64,000 bases of DNA, from contig NZ_JANXMU010000010.1 in the NCBI RefSeq assembly GCF_025354435.1, positions 19,645 to 83,644 of the forward strand. The letters run 5' to 3'. This document shows, in pieces, positions 27,257 through 36,622 of the stretch (the first letter of the stretch is position 1; each line of letters starts with the position of its first letter). Origin of the DNA: Rhodoferax sp. (GTDB lineage Bacteria; Pseudomonadota; Gammaproteobacteria; Burkholderiales; Burkholderiaceae_C). The notes beneath the pieces are model-generated. The model was not told the DNA's origin, made no database searches, and saw only the letters and a list, made by a program, of their open reading frames with translations. Made by a program: the position numbers and the translations under genes.

Positions 27257-27356
27257 ACGTCTTCCGATAGCGGTCAATGGGAGGAGTGTAGGCGCTGCGG
27301 CGCGGCCCAACCTGCCTCTAACGCCCCCCGGCGACGGCGGGTTGGCGGGTTTTACA

Positions 27357-29039
27357 TTAGTTTGCCGCTGCCAGGGCTGCCGTACGTATGCCTTCCAGCG
27401 TGCTGGTGGGCGTGATGGCCTCGGGGTCCAGCAGGCAGTGCAAGATGGCCGGTTTGCCGCTGGCCCGGGCGCGCGCCAGGGCTGGGGCAAATTCTGCGGT
27501 GGCGGTCACCCGCTCGCCATGGCCGCCAAAGGCCTGGGCGTAGGCGCAGAAGTCGGGGTTCTTGAGTGCAGTGGCGCTGATGCGGCCTGGGTAGTGCCGC
27601 TCTTGGTGCATGCGGATGGTGCCCAGCATGGCGTTGTCCAGCACCACCACGAGGATGGGCAGGCCGTATTGCACGGCGGTGGCAAATTCCTGGCCGTGCA
27701 TCAAGAAGTCGCCATCGCCCGCAAACACCACCACCTCGTGCTGCGGCCACAGGCGCTTGGCCCCCACGCCCGCAGGTAGGCCGTAGCCCATGGAGCCGCT
27801 GGTGGGCGCGAGCTGGCTGGCGTAGGTGGTAAACGGCCAGAAGCGGTGCACCCAGGTGGCGAAGTTGCCCGCGCCGTTGCAGAAGATGGTGTCGGGTGGC
27901 AGTACATCGCGCAGGTGCTGCATCACTGCGCCCATTTGCAGCGGGCCGGGAATCTGGATGGGGGCCGGGTCGCTCCAGCGCAGGTAGTCGGCGTGGGCGG
28001 TTTCGGTCTCGGCCTGCCAGGCCGGTGGCGATGCCGGGCGCAGCGTGCCGGCGGCTGCGGCAAACGCCTGCGGCGTGGCGTGGATGGACTGGGCCGCCCG
28101 GTACAGCTTGCCGAATTCATCCGCATCCGCATACACATGCACCAGGCTTTGCTGGGGGCTGGGAATGCCTAGCAGCGTGTAACCCTGCGACGGCACTTCC
28201 GACAAGCGCCCGCCCACCAGCAGCACCAGGTCGGCGTTGCGGATGCGTGCCAGCAGCCGGGGGTTGGCCCCCAGCCCCAGGTCGCCGCCGTAGCAGGGGT
28301 GGGAGTGGTCAAACAGCATCTGGCGGCGGAACGAGCAGAACACCGGCAGCGCAAACGCCTCGGCAAACGCGCGGAACTGCTGCACCGCCAGCGCCGACCA
28401 GCGGCTGCCGCCCAGGATGACCACCGGGCGCTGGGCAGCCGCCAGCCGCTGCTGCAGCTCGGCCAGCGGCGCGGGGCCGGGGTGGGTTTCGGTGACGGCA
28501 TAGAGCAAGGCATCGGCCACGGTGGTGGTTTCGGTCAGCATGTCTTCCGGCAGGGCGATCACCACCGGGCCAGGACGGCCCGAGGTGGCCACGTGGAAGG
28601 CGCGTGACACCAGCTCGGGCAGGCGTGCGGGGTCGTCAATTTGCACCACCCACTTGGCCATGCTGCCGAACACGGCTGTGTAGTCCAGCTCTTGAAACGC
28701 CTCGCGTCCCAGTGCTTCACGCGCCACCTGGCCCACAAACAGCAGCAGCGGCGTGGCATCCTGGTGCGCGATGTGCACGCCCGCCGCGGCGTTGGTGGCA
28801 CCGGGGCCGCGGGTCACAAAGCACACGCCCGGTTGCCCGGTGAGCTTGCCGTGCGCCTCGGCCATCATGGCCGCGCCGCCTTCCTGGCGGCACACGGTCA
28901 CGGCAATGGGCGCGTCGTGCAGGGCATCCAGCACCGCCAGAAAGCTCTCGCCAGGCACGCAAAACAGGTGCTGCACGCCGTGTACCAAAAGTTGATCGAC
29001 AAGAATCTGGCCGCCGCTGCGGGTGGGGAGGTGGGTCAT
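27357..29039 (-). CDS. ThDP-dependent acetolactate-synthase-like enzyme (putative 2-oxo acid decarboxylase)
   Basis: 560 residues from the ATG at 29039. Three-domain ThDP enzyme: N-terminal Pyr domain with the catalytic Glu in CRQEGGAAMMAEAHG and GPGATNAAAGVH; central domain (PVVILGGSRWS); C-terminal PP domain with the GDGDF...DN ThDP/Mg motif (FAGDGDFLMHGQEFA, LDNAMLGTIRMH). It is annotated acetolactate-synthase-like by similarity, but the absence of a small subunit and its operon partners argue against branched-chain synthesis. Last gene of a minus-strand operon, 8 bp after the FAD oxidase gene. I infer it decarboxylates a 2-oxo acid made by that oxidase; the substrate is unknown. Confidence 0.75.
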   Translation of the reverse strand: MTHLPTRSGGQILVDQLLVHGVQHLFCVPGESFLAVLDALHDAPIAVTVCRQEGGAAMMAEAHGKLTGQPGVCFVTRGPGATNAAAGVHIAHQDATPLLLFVGQVAREALGREAFQELDYTAVFGSMAKWVVQIDDPARLPELVSRAFHVATSGRPGPVVIALPEDMLTETTTVADALLYAVTETHPGPAPLAELQQRLAAAQRPVVILGGSRWSALAVQQFRAFAEAFALPVFCSFRRQMLFDHSHPCYGGDLGLGANPRLLARIRNADLVLLVGGRLSEVPSQGYTLLGIPSPQQSLVHVYADADEFGKLYRAAQSIHATPQAFAAAAGTLRPASPPAWQAETETAHADYLRWSDPAPIQIPGPLQMGAVMQHLRDVLPPDTIFCNGAGNFATWVHRFWPFTTYASQLAPTSGSMGYGLPAGVGAKRLWPQHEVVVFAGDGDFLMHGQEFATAVQYGLPILVVVLDNAMLGTIRMHQERHYPGRISATALKNPDFCAYAQAFGGHGERVTATAEFAPALARARASGKPAILHCLLDPEAITPTSTLEGIRTAALAAAN

Positions 29040-29047
29040 GGTTTCAC

Positions 29048-30223
29048 TTAAATGATGTTTTTTTCCAACAGCGGGCGCTGGTCTACCAGGCGCTGGATGG
29101 CAATCGGCGAAAGGTCTAGGCTCTGGTAGCTGCCGGTGTGCATGAGTTCCGCCAGGCCTCGGCCCACGGCGGGGCACTGCTGCAGGCCGTGGCCAGAGAA
29201 GCCGTTGGCAAACACCAGGTTGTCACAAGCCGGGTGCAGGCCGACCAGGGCGTTGTGGTCGAAGGTATTCATCTCGTAGTAGCCCGCCCACGCGCTTTGC
29301 ATGCGCAAGGCTTCAAACGCCGGAATGCGCGCGGCCAGCGTGGGCCACACATGGTTGTCAAAGGCTTCGTACACGGGCTCCAGCGGCGCAAAGTCGGCAT
29401 CCTGGTCTGCGGGCGGCGTAAATCCGGCGATGAAGCCCCGGCCCTCGGGGCGCAGCCAGATGCCGCTGGTGTCGATGAGTAAAGGGCAGCGCGGCAGGGC
29501 CGCCGGGCTGGACAGGTGGAACACCGTGCGCCGTTTGCCCACCACCGGCAGTGCGATGCCCGCCCAGTCGGCAATCGCCGCCGCCCAGGGGCCGCCCGCG
29601 TTGACCGCAAAATGGCAGGGCAGGGTGCCGCCGCTGCGCAGCCGTACGGTCTGTACGTGCTGCACGCCGTCGCTGCGGGCCAGGTCCAGACCCACGGCCT
29701 CGTTGGCCAGGTAGCGCACGCCCTGGCTTTGCGCCTTTTTGCGCAGCGCCGTCAGCAGCATGTAGCCATCGAACCAGCCTTCGCCCGACAGGCCCAGCGA
29801 GCCCAGCGCCACGTCCTGCAGCGCCAGCCAGTGAAATTGCTGTTGCAACTGCGCGGCGCTGGGCAGCGCCACATCGGCACCCAGCTGGCGTTGTAGCACA
29901 TGGTTCTCGCGCAGCGTGGCCGCGCCCGCCGCGGTGGCCAGGTACAGGTAGCCGCCCTCGTGCAGGCCGATGTTCGGCGCGTCCCCATTACAGGCCAGCA
30001 GCGTGCCCACGTTGCGCAAAAAGTCTATGCCAAACGCCGAGATGCAGATGTTGATATCGGTCGAAAACTGTTGTCGTATCGAGCTGGCCGACAGCGCCGA
30101 CGAGGCCCGCGCATAGGTCGGGTCGCGCTCCAGCACCACCACCTCGCAGCCCGGCTGTTGTTGCGTGAGGAAGTAGGCGATGGCGCTGCCGATCACGCCG
30201 CCGCCGATGATGACGATGGGCAC
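29048..30223 (-). CDS. FAD-dependent oxidase of the DAO family
   Basis: 391 residues. N-terminal Rossmann FAD motif VIIGGGVIGSAIAYFLTQ, a conserved Glu at the end of the second strand (VVLERD), SSIRQQF, and the C-terminal FAD-contacting NGFSGHGLQQCPAVGRGLAEL. This is the glycine/sarcosine/D-amino-acid oxidase fold. It lies between the ALDH7-like and ThDP-enzyme genes with gaps of 9 and 8 bp, so it belongs to one transcript. Possible substrates are a cyclic or secondary amino acid such as pipecolate, or another amine; the sequence does not decide. Confidence 0.8.
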   Translation of the reverse strand: MPIVIIGGGVIGSAIAYFLTQQQPGCEVVVLERDPTYARASSALSASSIRQQFSTDINICISAFGIDFLRNVGTLLACNGDAPNIGLHEGGYLYLATAAGAATLRENHVLQRQLGADVALPSAAQLQQQFHWLALQDVALGSLGLSGEGWFDGYMLLTALRKKAQSQGVRYLANEAVGLDLARSDGVQHVQTVRLRSGGTLPCHFAVNAGGPWAAAIADWAGIALPVVGKRRTVFHLSSPAALPRCPLLIDTSGIWLRPEGRGFIAGFTPPADQDADFAPLEPVYEAFDNHVWPTLAARIPAFEALRMQSAWAGYYEMNTFDHNALVGLHPACDNLVFANGFSGHGLQQCPAVGRGLAELMHTGSYQSLDLSPIAIQRLVDQRPLLEKNII

Positions 30224-30232
30224 TACCGCGCC

Positions 30233-31753
30233 TTACACGTCGAACTTCACGCCCTGGGCCAGTGGCAACTGGGTGGAGTAGTTGATGGTGTTGGTGGCGC
30301 GGCGCATGTAGGCCTTCCAGCTGTCGGAGCCCGATTCGCGGCCACCGCCGGTTTCTTTCTCGCCCCCAAACGCGCCGCCAATCTCTGCGCCACTGGGGCC
30401 GATGTTGACGTTGGCAATGCCGCAGTCCGAGCCGTTACTGGCCATGAAACGCTCGGCCTCGCGCATGTTCAGCGTGAAGATGGACGAGGACAGGCCCGCC
30501 CCCACCGCGTTGTGCCAGTCGATCGCCTGGTCCAGCGACTCGTAGCGCAGCATGTACAGAATGGGCGCAAAGGTCTCGCGCAGCACCGGCCCGGTGTGGT
30601 CGGCCAGCTCGACCAGGGCGGGGCGCACGTAGAAGGCTTCCGGCGCGCTCTCTACCCGGGTGCCACCGTGCACCACCGCCCCCAGGGCGCGGCTCTCGGT
30701 CAGTGCGGCCTGCATGCTGTCAAAGGCGGCGCGGTCGATCAGCGGGCCCATCAGGGTGCCGGAGCTGCGCGGGTCGCCCACCTGCACCTTGGCGTAGACC
30801 TGGGCCAGGCGCGGCACCAGCGTGTCGTAAATGCTGTCGTGCACAAACAGGCGGCGCAGCGTGGTGCAACGCTGCCCGGCCGTACCCATGGCCGCAAAGG
30901 CGATGCCCCGCAGCGTGAGGTCCAGGTCGGCAGAAGGCGCGACGATGGCCGCGTTGTTGCCGCCCAGCTCCAGAATCGCCCGCGCAAACCGGCCCGCCAG
31001 GCGCGGGGCCACGGCCCGGCCCATAGCGGTGGAGCCGGTGGCCGACAGCACCTTGACCCGCGCGTCATCCACCAGCACTTCGCCGATGTCGCGCTGGCCC
31101 ACCAGCAGCTCCAGCAGGCCCTCGGGCGCATCGCCAAAGCGGGCCAGCGCACGCTGCGCAATCGCCATGGTGGCCAGGGCGGTGAGCGGGGTTTTCTCGG
31201 ACGGCTTCCATACCACCGCATTGCCGCAGACCAGGGCCAGGGCCGCGTTCCAGCACCACACCGCCACCGGGAAGTTGAAGGCCGAAATCACGCCCACCAC
31301 GCCCATCGGGTGCCAGGTTTCCATCATGCGGTGCTCGGCGCGCTCGGTGGCGATGGTCAGGCCGTAGAGCTGGCGCGACAGGCCCACGGCAAAGTCACAA
31401 ATGTCGATCATCTCCTGCACCTCACCCGCGCCCTCGCTGGGCACCTTGCCCACCTCCAGCGTCACCAGCAGGCCCAGGTCGGCCTTGGCCGCGCCCAGCT
31501 CTTCGCCCAGCAGGCGCACCAGCTCGCCCCGGCGCGGCGCGGGCACCGTACGCCACGCTAGAAAAGCGACCTGGGCACGGGCGATAGCGGCGCTGGCCTC
31601 GGCGGGCGAGGTCTGCGGCAGGTGGGCGATGGCCTCGCCGGTGATGGGCGAGCGCACGGCTAGCGTGCCGCCGGTGTAGCTTGTGTGTGCGACACCCAGG
31701 CGTTGCAGTAGCTGGTCAACTTCAGCGGGCAGGGTGGTGGCGGTGTGGGGCAT
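30233..31753 (-). CDS. ALDH7-type aldehyde dehydrogenase (aminoadipate-semialdehyde dehydrogenase-like)
   Basis: 506 residues. General base Glu in ILELGGNNAAIV, nucleophile Cys in MGTAGQRCTTLRRLF, and NAD-binding SATGSTAMGRAV. The pattern GGNNA with GQRCTT and the tail GGAFGGEKETGGGRESGSDSWKAYMRR are typical of the antiquitin/AmaB group, which oxidises L-2-aminoadipate 6-semialdehyde (piperidine-6-carboxylate) in lysine or pipecolate breakdown. First gene of the operon, divergent from a LysR regulator. A lysine/pipecolate role would fit the FAD oxidase but not obviously the ThDP enzyme. Confidence 0.85.
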   Translation of the reverse strand: MPHTATTLPAEVDQLLQRLGVAHTSYTGGTLAVRSPITGEAIAHLPQTSPAEASAAIARAQVAFLAWRTVPAPRRGELVRLLGEELGAAKADLGLLVTLEVGKVPSEGAGEVQEMIDICDFAVGLSRQLYGLTIATERAEHRMMETWHPMGVVGVISAFNFPVAVWCWNAALALVCGNAVVWKPSEKTPLTALATMAIAQRALARFGDAPEGLLELLVGQRDIGEVLVDDARVKVLSATGSTAMGRAVAPRLAGRFARAILELGGNNAAIVAPSADLDLTLRGIAFAAMGTAGQRCTTLRRLFVHDSIYDTLVPRLAQVYAKVQVGDPRSSGTLMGPLIDRAAFDSMQAALTESRALGAVVHGGTRVESAPEAFYVRPALVELADHTGPVLRETFAPILYMLRYESLDQAIDWHNAVGAGLSSSIFTLNMREAERFMASNGSDCGIANVNIGPSGAEIGGAFGGEKETGGGRESGSDSWKAYMRRATNTINYSTQLPLAQGVKFDV

Positions 31754-31868
31754 GTGGCGGTTGTAGAGGGTGAAAAAGTGGCCCCAATATCGCCCAATCT
31801 GCCGCGCTTGTATAGTGACAAATGCGAAGCACTTGATGCCAAAATAGAATGATATGGTTTACAGAAAA

Positions 31869-31906
31869 GCTAGCGACTAGCGCAGGTTAAATCTACGCTA
31901 GAACCC
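31869..31906 (+). repeat. dispersed palindromic repeat, degraded copy
   Basis: GCTAGCGACTAGCGC, spacer, ATCTACGCTAGAACCC. Lies in the 202-bp divergent gap upstream of the LysR gene; the right half matches the copy at 22028. Confidence 0.45.
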
Positions 31907-31955
31907 ATATTTCTTTAAGAGTGTCTACCTAACTTCATTCTGAAAATGCATCACC

Positions 31956-32864
31956 ATGCTGCGTAAAAATTTTTTGCCGTCTATCGCCGACCTGCTGGCC
32001 TTCGAGGCCGCCGCCCGCCACACCAGCATCTCGCGTGCGGCGGAAGAGCTGCACCTCACGCAAAGCGCGGTGTCGCGCCAGATCCGCCAGCTGGAGGCGC
32101 AGTTGGGCATGGCTGTGTTTCACCGCGTGCGCCAGCGTGTGGTGCTGACCGACGCAGGCCGGGTCTACGCCGCCGACGTGCGCGCAGTCTTGCAGCAGCT
32201 GGCGTCGGCCACGCAAAAAACCATGGCCTGGTCCGACGGTGGCGGCCTGCTGAACCTGGCCGTGCTGCCCACCTTCGGCACCCGCTGGCTCATCCCCCGT
32301 CTGCCCGACTTTGCCGCGCTGCACCCGGAAGTGACCGTCAACATCGCCGCCCGCAGCGAACCCTTCGATTTCGCCCAGGAGCCGCTGGATGCCGCCATCC
32401 ACTTCGGCGCGCCGCTGTGGGCCGGTGCGGTGTGCGAATACCTGATGCACGAGCAGGTGGTGCCGGTGTGCAGCCCTGCCTACCGGCAGCGGCTGGGCAT
32501 TGCCCAGGTGCCGGATTTGACCCGGGCCGTACTGCTGCAGCAAACCACCCGCCCCACCCAGTGGGCCGACTGGTTCGAGCAGGTCGGCACCGACGGCCAG
32601 CACGCCCTGCGCGGCCCGCGCTACGAACAGTTCGCCATGATCGCCCAGGCGGCAGTGTCCGGCCTGGGGGCTGCGCTGCTGCCGCGGTTTTTGGTCGAGG
32701 CCGAGATTGCGTCCGGCGCGCTGGTGCAGTTGTTTGCCCAGGCGCTGCAGAGCAGCGATGCCTACTACGTGGTCTACCCCGAGTCGCGGGCGCAGGCACC
32801 GTTGGTCACGGCGTTTCGGGATTGGATTCGGGAGGCGGCGAAACCTGCTGTGGCCTTGCCTTGA
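31956..32864 (+). CDS. LysR-family regulator (GcvA-like)
   Basis: 302 residues. N-terminal winged helix with the LysR pattern AAARHTSISRAAEELHLTQS and AVSRQIRQLEAQLG; C-terminal periplasmic-binding-protein-like effector domain. The LPSIADLLAFEAAARH start and RWLIPRLPDFAALHPEV segment resemble the GcvA subgroup. Divergent from the ALDH7-FAD-ThDP operon, which it most likely controls; the effector is probably that pathway's substrate. Confidence 0.88.
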   Translation: MLRKNFLPSIADLLAFEAAARHTSISRAAEELHLTQSAVSRQIRQLEAQLGMAVFHRVRQRVVLTDAGRVYAADVRAVLQQLASATQKTMAWSDGGGLLNLAVLPTFGTRWLIPRLPDFAALHPEVTVNIAARSEPFDFAQEPLDAAIHFGAPLWAGAVCEYLMHEQVVPVCSPAYRQRLGIAQVPDLTRAVLLQQTTRPTQWADWFEQVGTDGQHALRGPRYEQFAMIAQAAVSGLGAALLPRFLVEAEIASGALVQLFAQALQSSDAYYVVYPESRAQAPLVTAFRDWIREAAKPAVALP

Positions 32865-32925
32865 GCTGGCTCGGCCATGAGAATGGTTGACCCGTATCCA
32901 GCAACCAGCCTCCAGGAGCAACACC

Positions 32926-33423
32926 ATGGCCCCCAAAAACACCCTGTGCCTGTGGTTTGACGGCAACGCCGTCGATGCCGCCAATTTCTATGCCGCCACC
33001 TTCCCCGACAGCGCGGTGGGCACCATCTTCCGCGCGCCCAGCGACTACCCCGCTGGCAAGCAGGGTGATGTCCTTACGGTCGCGTTCACTGTCGTCGGCA
33101 TTCCCTGCATCGGGCTGAACGGCGGCCCGCAGTGCCAGCACAGCGAGGCCTTCTCGTTCCAGATCGCCACCGACGACCAAGCGGAAACCGACCGCCTGTG
33201 GAGCGCCATCGTCGGCAACGGCGGCCAGGCCAGCCAGTGCGGCTGGTGCAAGGACCGCTGGGGCCTGTCGTGGCAGATTACCCCACGCGTCCTGATCGAG
33301 GGAATATCCGACCCCGATCCCGCCGTGGCCCAGCGGGTGTTTGAGTCGATGATGGGGATGGGGAAGATTGATATCGCGGGGATTGAGGCGGCGCGGCGGG
33401 GGGATACCCTAGATGAAGCCTAA
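32926..33423 (+). CDS. VOC family protein (PhnB/3-demethylubiquinone methyltransferase-like fold)
   Basis: 165 residues from the ATG at 32926 with CAGGAG upstream. Glyoxalase/VOC fold: CLWFDGNAVDAANFYAATFPDS at the start, FSFQIATDDQAETDRLW, and CGWCKDRWGLSWQITPRVL toward the end, typical of the PhnB-like group. No reaction can be assigned; members are often metal-dependent or non-catalytic. Follows the LysR gene by 61 bp on the same strand. Confidence 0.83.
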   Translation: MAPKNTLCLWFDGNAVDAANFYAATFPDSAVGTIFRAPSDYPAGKQGDVLTVAFTVVGIPCIGLNGGPQCQHSEAFSFQIATDDQAETDRLWSAIVGNGGQASQCGWCKDRWGLSWQITPRVLIEGISDPDPAVAQRVFESMMGMGKIDIAGIEAARRGDTLDEA

Positions 33424-33469
33424 GGTTTTTCGCAGGGTTCGATAATGCATGCCCACTCGGAGACAAGCC

Positions 33470-33778
33470 ATGGCCAAACTTATCGCCACCTACCAGCAGC
33501 CAAAAGATGCCGCTGTATTTGATGATTACTACTTCAATAAACATGTGCCCTTGGCCAAGACCATTCCGGGATTGCGCAGCTACGAGGTTACCCGTGGTGA
33601 CGTGATGGGCGTGGCCGGTAAACATGGCGCTTACTTGGTTGCCATTCTCGGATTTGATTCGATGTCTGCCATTCAGGCTGCTATGGCCTCACCGCAAGGG
33701 CAGGCAACGGCTGCCGACTTGGCGAACTTTGCCGGGGCCGGTGTGGACCTGATGATGGGCGAAACTCGGATGGTGTGA
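33470..33778 (+). CDS. EthD family protein
   Basis: 102 residues from the ATG at 33470 (GGAGA upstream). The pattern ATYQQPKDAAVFDDYYFNKHVPLAKTIPGL matches EthD-type small dimeric alpha-beta-barrel proteins, in which the conserved YY..HVPLA segment forms the active pocket. Found in ether and aromatic degradation clusters. It lies 46 bp after the VOC gene, probably in the same transcript. Confidence 0.8.
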   Translation: MAKLIATYQQPKDAAVFDDYYFNKHVPLAKTIPGLRSYEVTRGDVMGVAGKHGAYLVAILGFDSMSAIQAAMASPQGQATAADLANFAGAGVDLMMGETRMV

Positions 33779-33953
33779 TGCCGGTTCAAGCCGTCCGGAC
33801 CGGGTGGCAATAGTCGCATTCGGCGTGGTTGCCAATGGATGGCCAACGGCACGCTCCAAGCCCCGATGCACCACAATATTGCTATCCTGCGCCACCTGCC
33901 CAGGTGGTTCCAAGGTAGGCGTTTCGCGGCAGGATATGGAGACAAATACCCCC

Positions 33954-35621
33954 ATGGATACCCCGATTTTTGACTACATCGTCATCGGTGCAGGCACCGC
34001 AGGCTGCCTGCTGGCCAACCGGCTCAGCGCGGACACGAGCCGCAGCGTGCTGCTGCTGGAGGCGGGCGGGCCGGACAACTATGCGTGGATCCACATCCCG
34101 GTGGGTTACCTGTACTGCATCGACAACCCGCGCACCGATTGGCGCTACCGCACCGACCCCGCGCCGGGGCTGAATGGCCGGTCGCTGCTGTACCCGCGTG
34201 GCAAGACGCTGGGCGGCTGCTCCAGTATCAACGGCATGATTTATATGCGCGGCCAGGCCCGCGACTACGCGCAGTGGGCCGAGGCTACGGGTGACGATGC
34301 CTGGGGCTGGACGCATTGCCTGGCCGACTTCCGTGCCCATGAAGACCATTACCGGCTGGATGCCACGCAGGTCGCGACCCAGGATGGCGACGTCCAGGCC
34401 TTTGCCGCGCTGCATGGCAATGGTGGTGAATGGCGGGTGGAGAAGCAGCGCTTGCGCTGGGACGTGCTGGATGCGTTTGCGCTGGCGGCGCAGCAAGAGG
34501 GTATTCCGGCGGTGGCCGACTTCAACGGCGGCGACAACTTCGGCGTGGGCTATTTCGAGGTGAACCAGCGCAGCGGCTGGCGTTGGAACGCGTCCAAGGC
34601 GTTTCTGCGGCCCATCCGTAAGCAGCGCAGCAACCTGGCGGTGTGGACCGGTGCCCAGGTGTGCCGCCTGCTGTTCACGCCGGGGGACGACGGCCTGCCG
34701 GTGTGCAGCGGGGTGGAGCTGGTGCAGCAGGGCGTGCGCCGCACGGTGCATGCCCAGCGTGAGGTGGTGCTGAGCGCCGGTGCCGTGGGGTCGCCGCAGA
34801 TACTGCAGCTATCGGGCGTGGGCGACGCGACCCTGTTGCGGGCGCAGGGCCTGCCGGTGGTGGCCGATGTGCCGGGAGTGGGTGGCAACCTGCAAGACCA
34901 TTTGCAAATCCGCTCGGTGTACAAAGTGCAGGGCGCGCGCACCCTCAACACCCTGGCCAGCTCGCTCTGGGGCAAGGCGAAAATTGCGCTGGAATATGCC
35001 TTGCACCGCAGCGGCCCGATGAGCATGGCACCGTCGCAGCTGGGCATTTTTGCGCGCAGCGATGCCACGCAGGCCCATGCCAATCTGGAGTACCACGTGC
35101 AGCCGCTGAGCCTGGAGGCCTTTGGCCAGCCTTTGCATGGTTTTCCGGCCATCACCGCCAGCGTCTGCAACCTCAACCCTACCAGTCGGGGCAGTGTGCG
35201 CATTCGCAGCCCGCGGTTTGAAGATGCGCCTTGCATCGCCCCTGATTACCTGGCCACCCTGGAGGACCGGCAGATCGCCGCCGATTCGCTGCGTCTGACC
35301 CGCCGCATCGCCGCGCAACCTGCCATGGCCCGCTACCAGCCCGAAGAATTCAAGCCCGGCACACAGTACCAGACCGACGAACAACTGGCCCGCTTGGCGG
35401 GCGATATCGGCACCACCATCTTCCACCCGGTGGGCACCGCCAAGATGGGCCGGGCCAGCGACCCGCTGGCTGTCGTGGACAGCCATTTGCGGGTGCGCGG
35501 CGTGCGCGGTTTGCGGGTGGTGGATGCCAGCGTGATGCCCACCATCACCAGCGGCAACACCAACAGCCCCACGCTGATGATTGCCGAAAAGGCCGCGCGC
35601 TGGATTTTGGCGGGGGTTTGA
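33954..35621 (+). CDS. GMC family FAD oxidoreductase (choline-dehydrogenase-like)
   Basis: 555 residues from the ATG at 33954; an in-frame ATG at 33936 is possible and the real start is not certain. Rossmann motif YIVIGAGTAGCLLANRLS, GMC signature 1 (PRGKTLGGCSSINGMIYMRG), GMC signature 2 (GAVGSPQILQLSGVG), and the catalytic His in FHPVGTAKMG with the Asn in SGNTNSPTLMIAEKAA. Oxidises a primary alcohol to an aldehyde with FAD. Likely works with the aldehyde dehydrogenases of this island. No signal peptide seen. Confidence 0.88.
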   Translation: MDTPIFDYIVIGAGTAGCLLANRLSADTSRSVLLLEAGGPDNYAWIHIPVGYLYCIDNPRTDWRYRTDPAPGLNGRSLLYPRGKTLGGCSSINGMIYMRGQARDYAQWAEATGDDAWGWTHCLADFRAHEDHYRLDATQVATQDGDVQAFAALHGNGGEWRVEKQRLRWDVLDAFALAAQQEGIPAVADFNGGDNFGVGYFEVNQRSGWRWNASKAFLRPIRKQRSNLAVWTGAQVCRLLFTPGDDGLPVCSGVELVQQGVRRTVHAQREVVLSAGAVGSPQILQLSGVGDATLLRAQGLPVVADVPGVGGNLQDHLQIRSVYKVQGARTLNTLASSLWGKAKIALEYALHRSGPMSMAPSQLGIFARSDATQAHANLEYHVQPLSLEAFGQPLHGFPAITASVCNLNPTSRGSVRIRSPRFEDAPCIAPDYLATLEDRQIAADSLRLTRRIAAQPAMARYQPEEFKPGTQYQTDEQLARLAGDIGTTIFHPVGTAKMGRASDPLAVVDSHLRVRGVRGLRVVDASVMPTITSGNTNSPTLMIAEKAARWILAGV

Positions 35622-35624
35622 AGC

Positions 35625-36599
35625 TCAGGCCGGTTGCTGTTTCCCGCCCAGTTTTGCCGTAGGTTGCTGTGCCCGGTGAAACGCCCCCACTGCCGCTATC
35701 ACCCCCACCAGCAGCAGCGTGATGCCGCAGGCCTCGGACACGCTGGGCCAGCGCTGGCGGGCGATCAGGCCGAAGGTGGTGGCGAAGATGGTTTCGGTCA
35801 CGATGAGTTGCCCGGCCAGGCCAATCGGCAAGCGCCGGGTAGCGATGGACCAGGCCCAGGACGCGCCAATCGAGCCCAGTATGGCCAGCGCCAGCGCCGA
35901 CATGAACAAAGGAGCGGCGGTGGCCCACGCCAGGCCGATGCGCGGCACGTGGAACAAATCCAGCGACAAGCCCAGCGGGATAAAGGCCACTACCTCGAAG
36001 GTGCCACCCACCATCATCAGGCCGGTCCAGGTCAGCGCACCCATATGGGGGCGTTTGCGCAGCGCCGCCTGGTTGCTGATGCCAAACAGCGTCCACAGCG
36101 CTACGGCGGCGATAGAAAAGACTATCCCTAGCAGGGTGTGGCCCAGCGGGGTGTCGCTGGGGTGGGTGAGGCCTTCGGCATTGACCAGCAGCAGCCCTGC
36201 CAGGGCCAAGGCCAGCGGCGGTGCCAGACTGCGCCAAGAGATGCGGTCGGGCCCGAAATTACCAATGATGGCCAGCACCACCGGCACCGTGGCCACAAAG
36301 GCTGGGGGGATCACCGGCCCGGCGTAAATCACGGCAGCGGCGATGGTCAAAAAATACCCTACGTAGCCAATTAGGCCCAGCCAGGCCGCCACCAGCCAGT
36401 CCATGGCGGTGAGCCCGCGCAGTTGGCTGGGTGCGGCCAGCAAGATACCCAGGGCAAACACGCCCGAGATCAAAAACCGGCACACCGCCAGGTCGTAGAT
36501 GGAATAGGGGCCGATCACGTAGGGCGCAATAAAGCCCAGCGACCATGCAAACGCGGCAAATATGGCGGCCACTACACCCAGCATGAGCTGTTTTCCCAT
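35625..36599 (-). CDS. DMT-superfamily (EamA) transporter
   Basis: 324 residues, about ten membrane segments in two EamA halves (first half WSLGFIAPYVIGPYSIYDLAVCRF; second half about residues 165-310). Inner-membrane metabolite exporter or permease. Convergent with the GMC gene, 3 bp between stops. The 150-bp leader upstream holds a large inverted repeat. Substrate unknown. Confidence 0.87.
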   Translation of the reverse strand: MGKQLMLGVVAAIFAAFAWSLGFIAPYVIGPYSIYDLAVCRFLISGVFALGILLAAPSQLRGLTAMDWLVAAWLGLIGYVGYFLTIAAAVIYAGPVIPPAFVATVPVVLAIIGNFGPDRISWRSLAPPLALALAGLLLVNAEGLTHPSDTPLGHTLLGIVFSIAAVALWTLFGISNQAALRKRPHMGALTWTGLMMVGGTFEVVAFIPLGLSLDLFHVPRIGLAWATAAPLFMSALALAILGSIGASWAWSIATRRLPIGLAGQLIVTETIFATTFGLIARQRWPSVSEACGITLLLVGVIAAVGAFHRAQQPTAKLGGKQQPA

Positions 36600-36622
36600 C
36601 CAAAACTCCCCGTTAACGTGAA

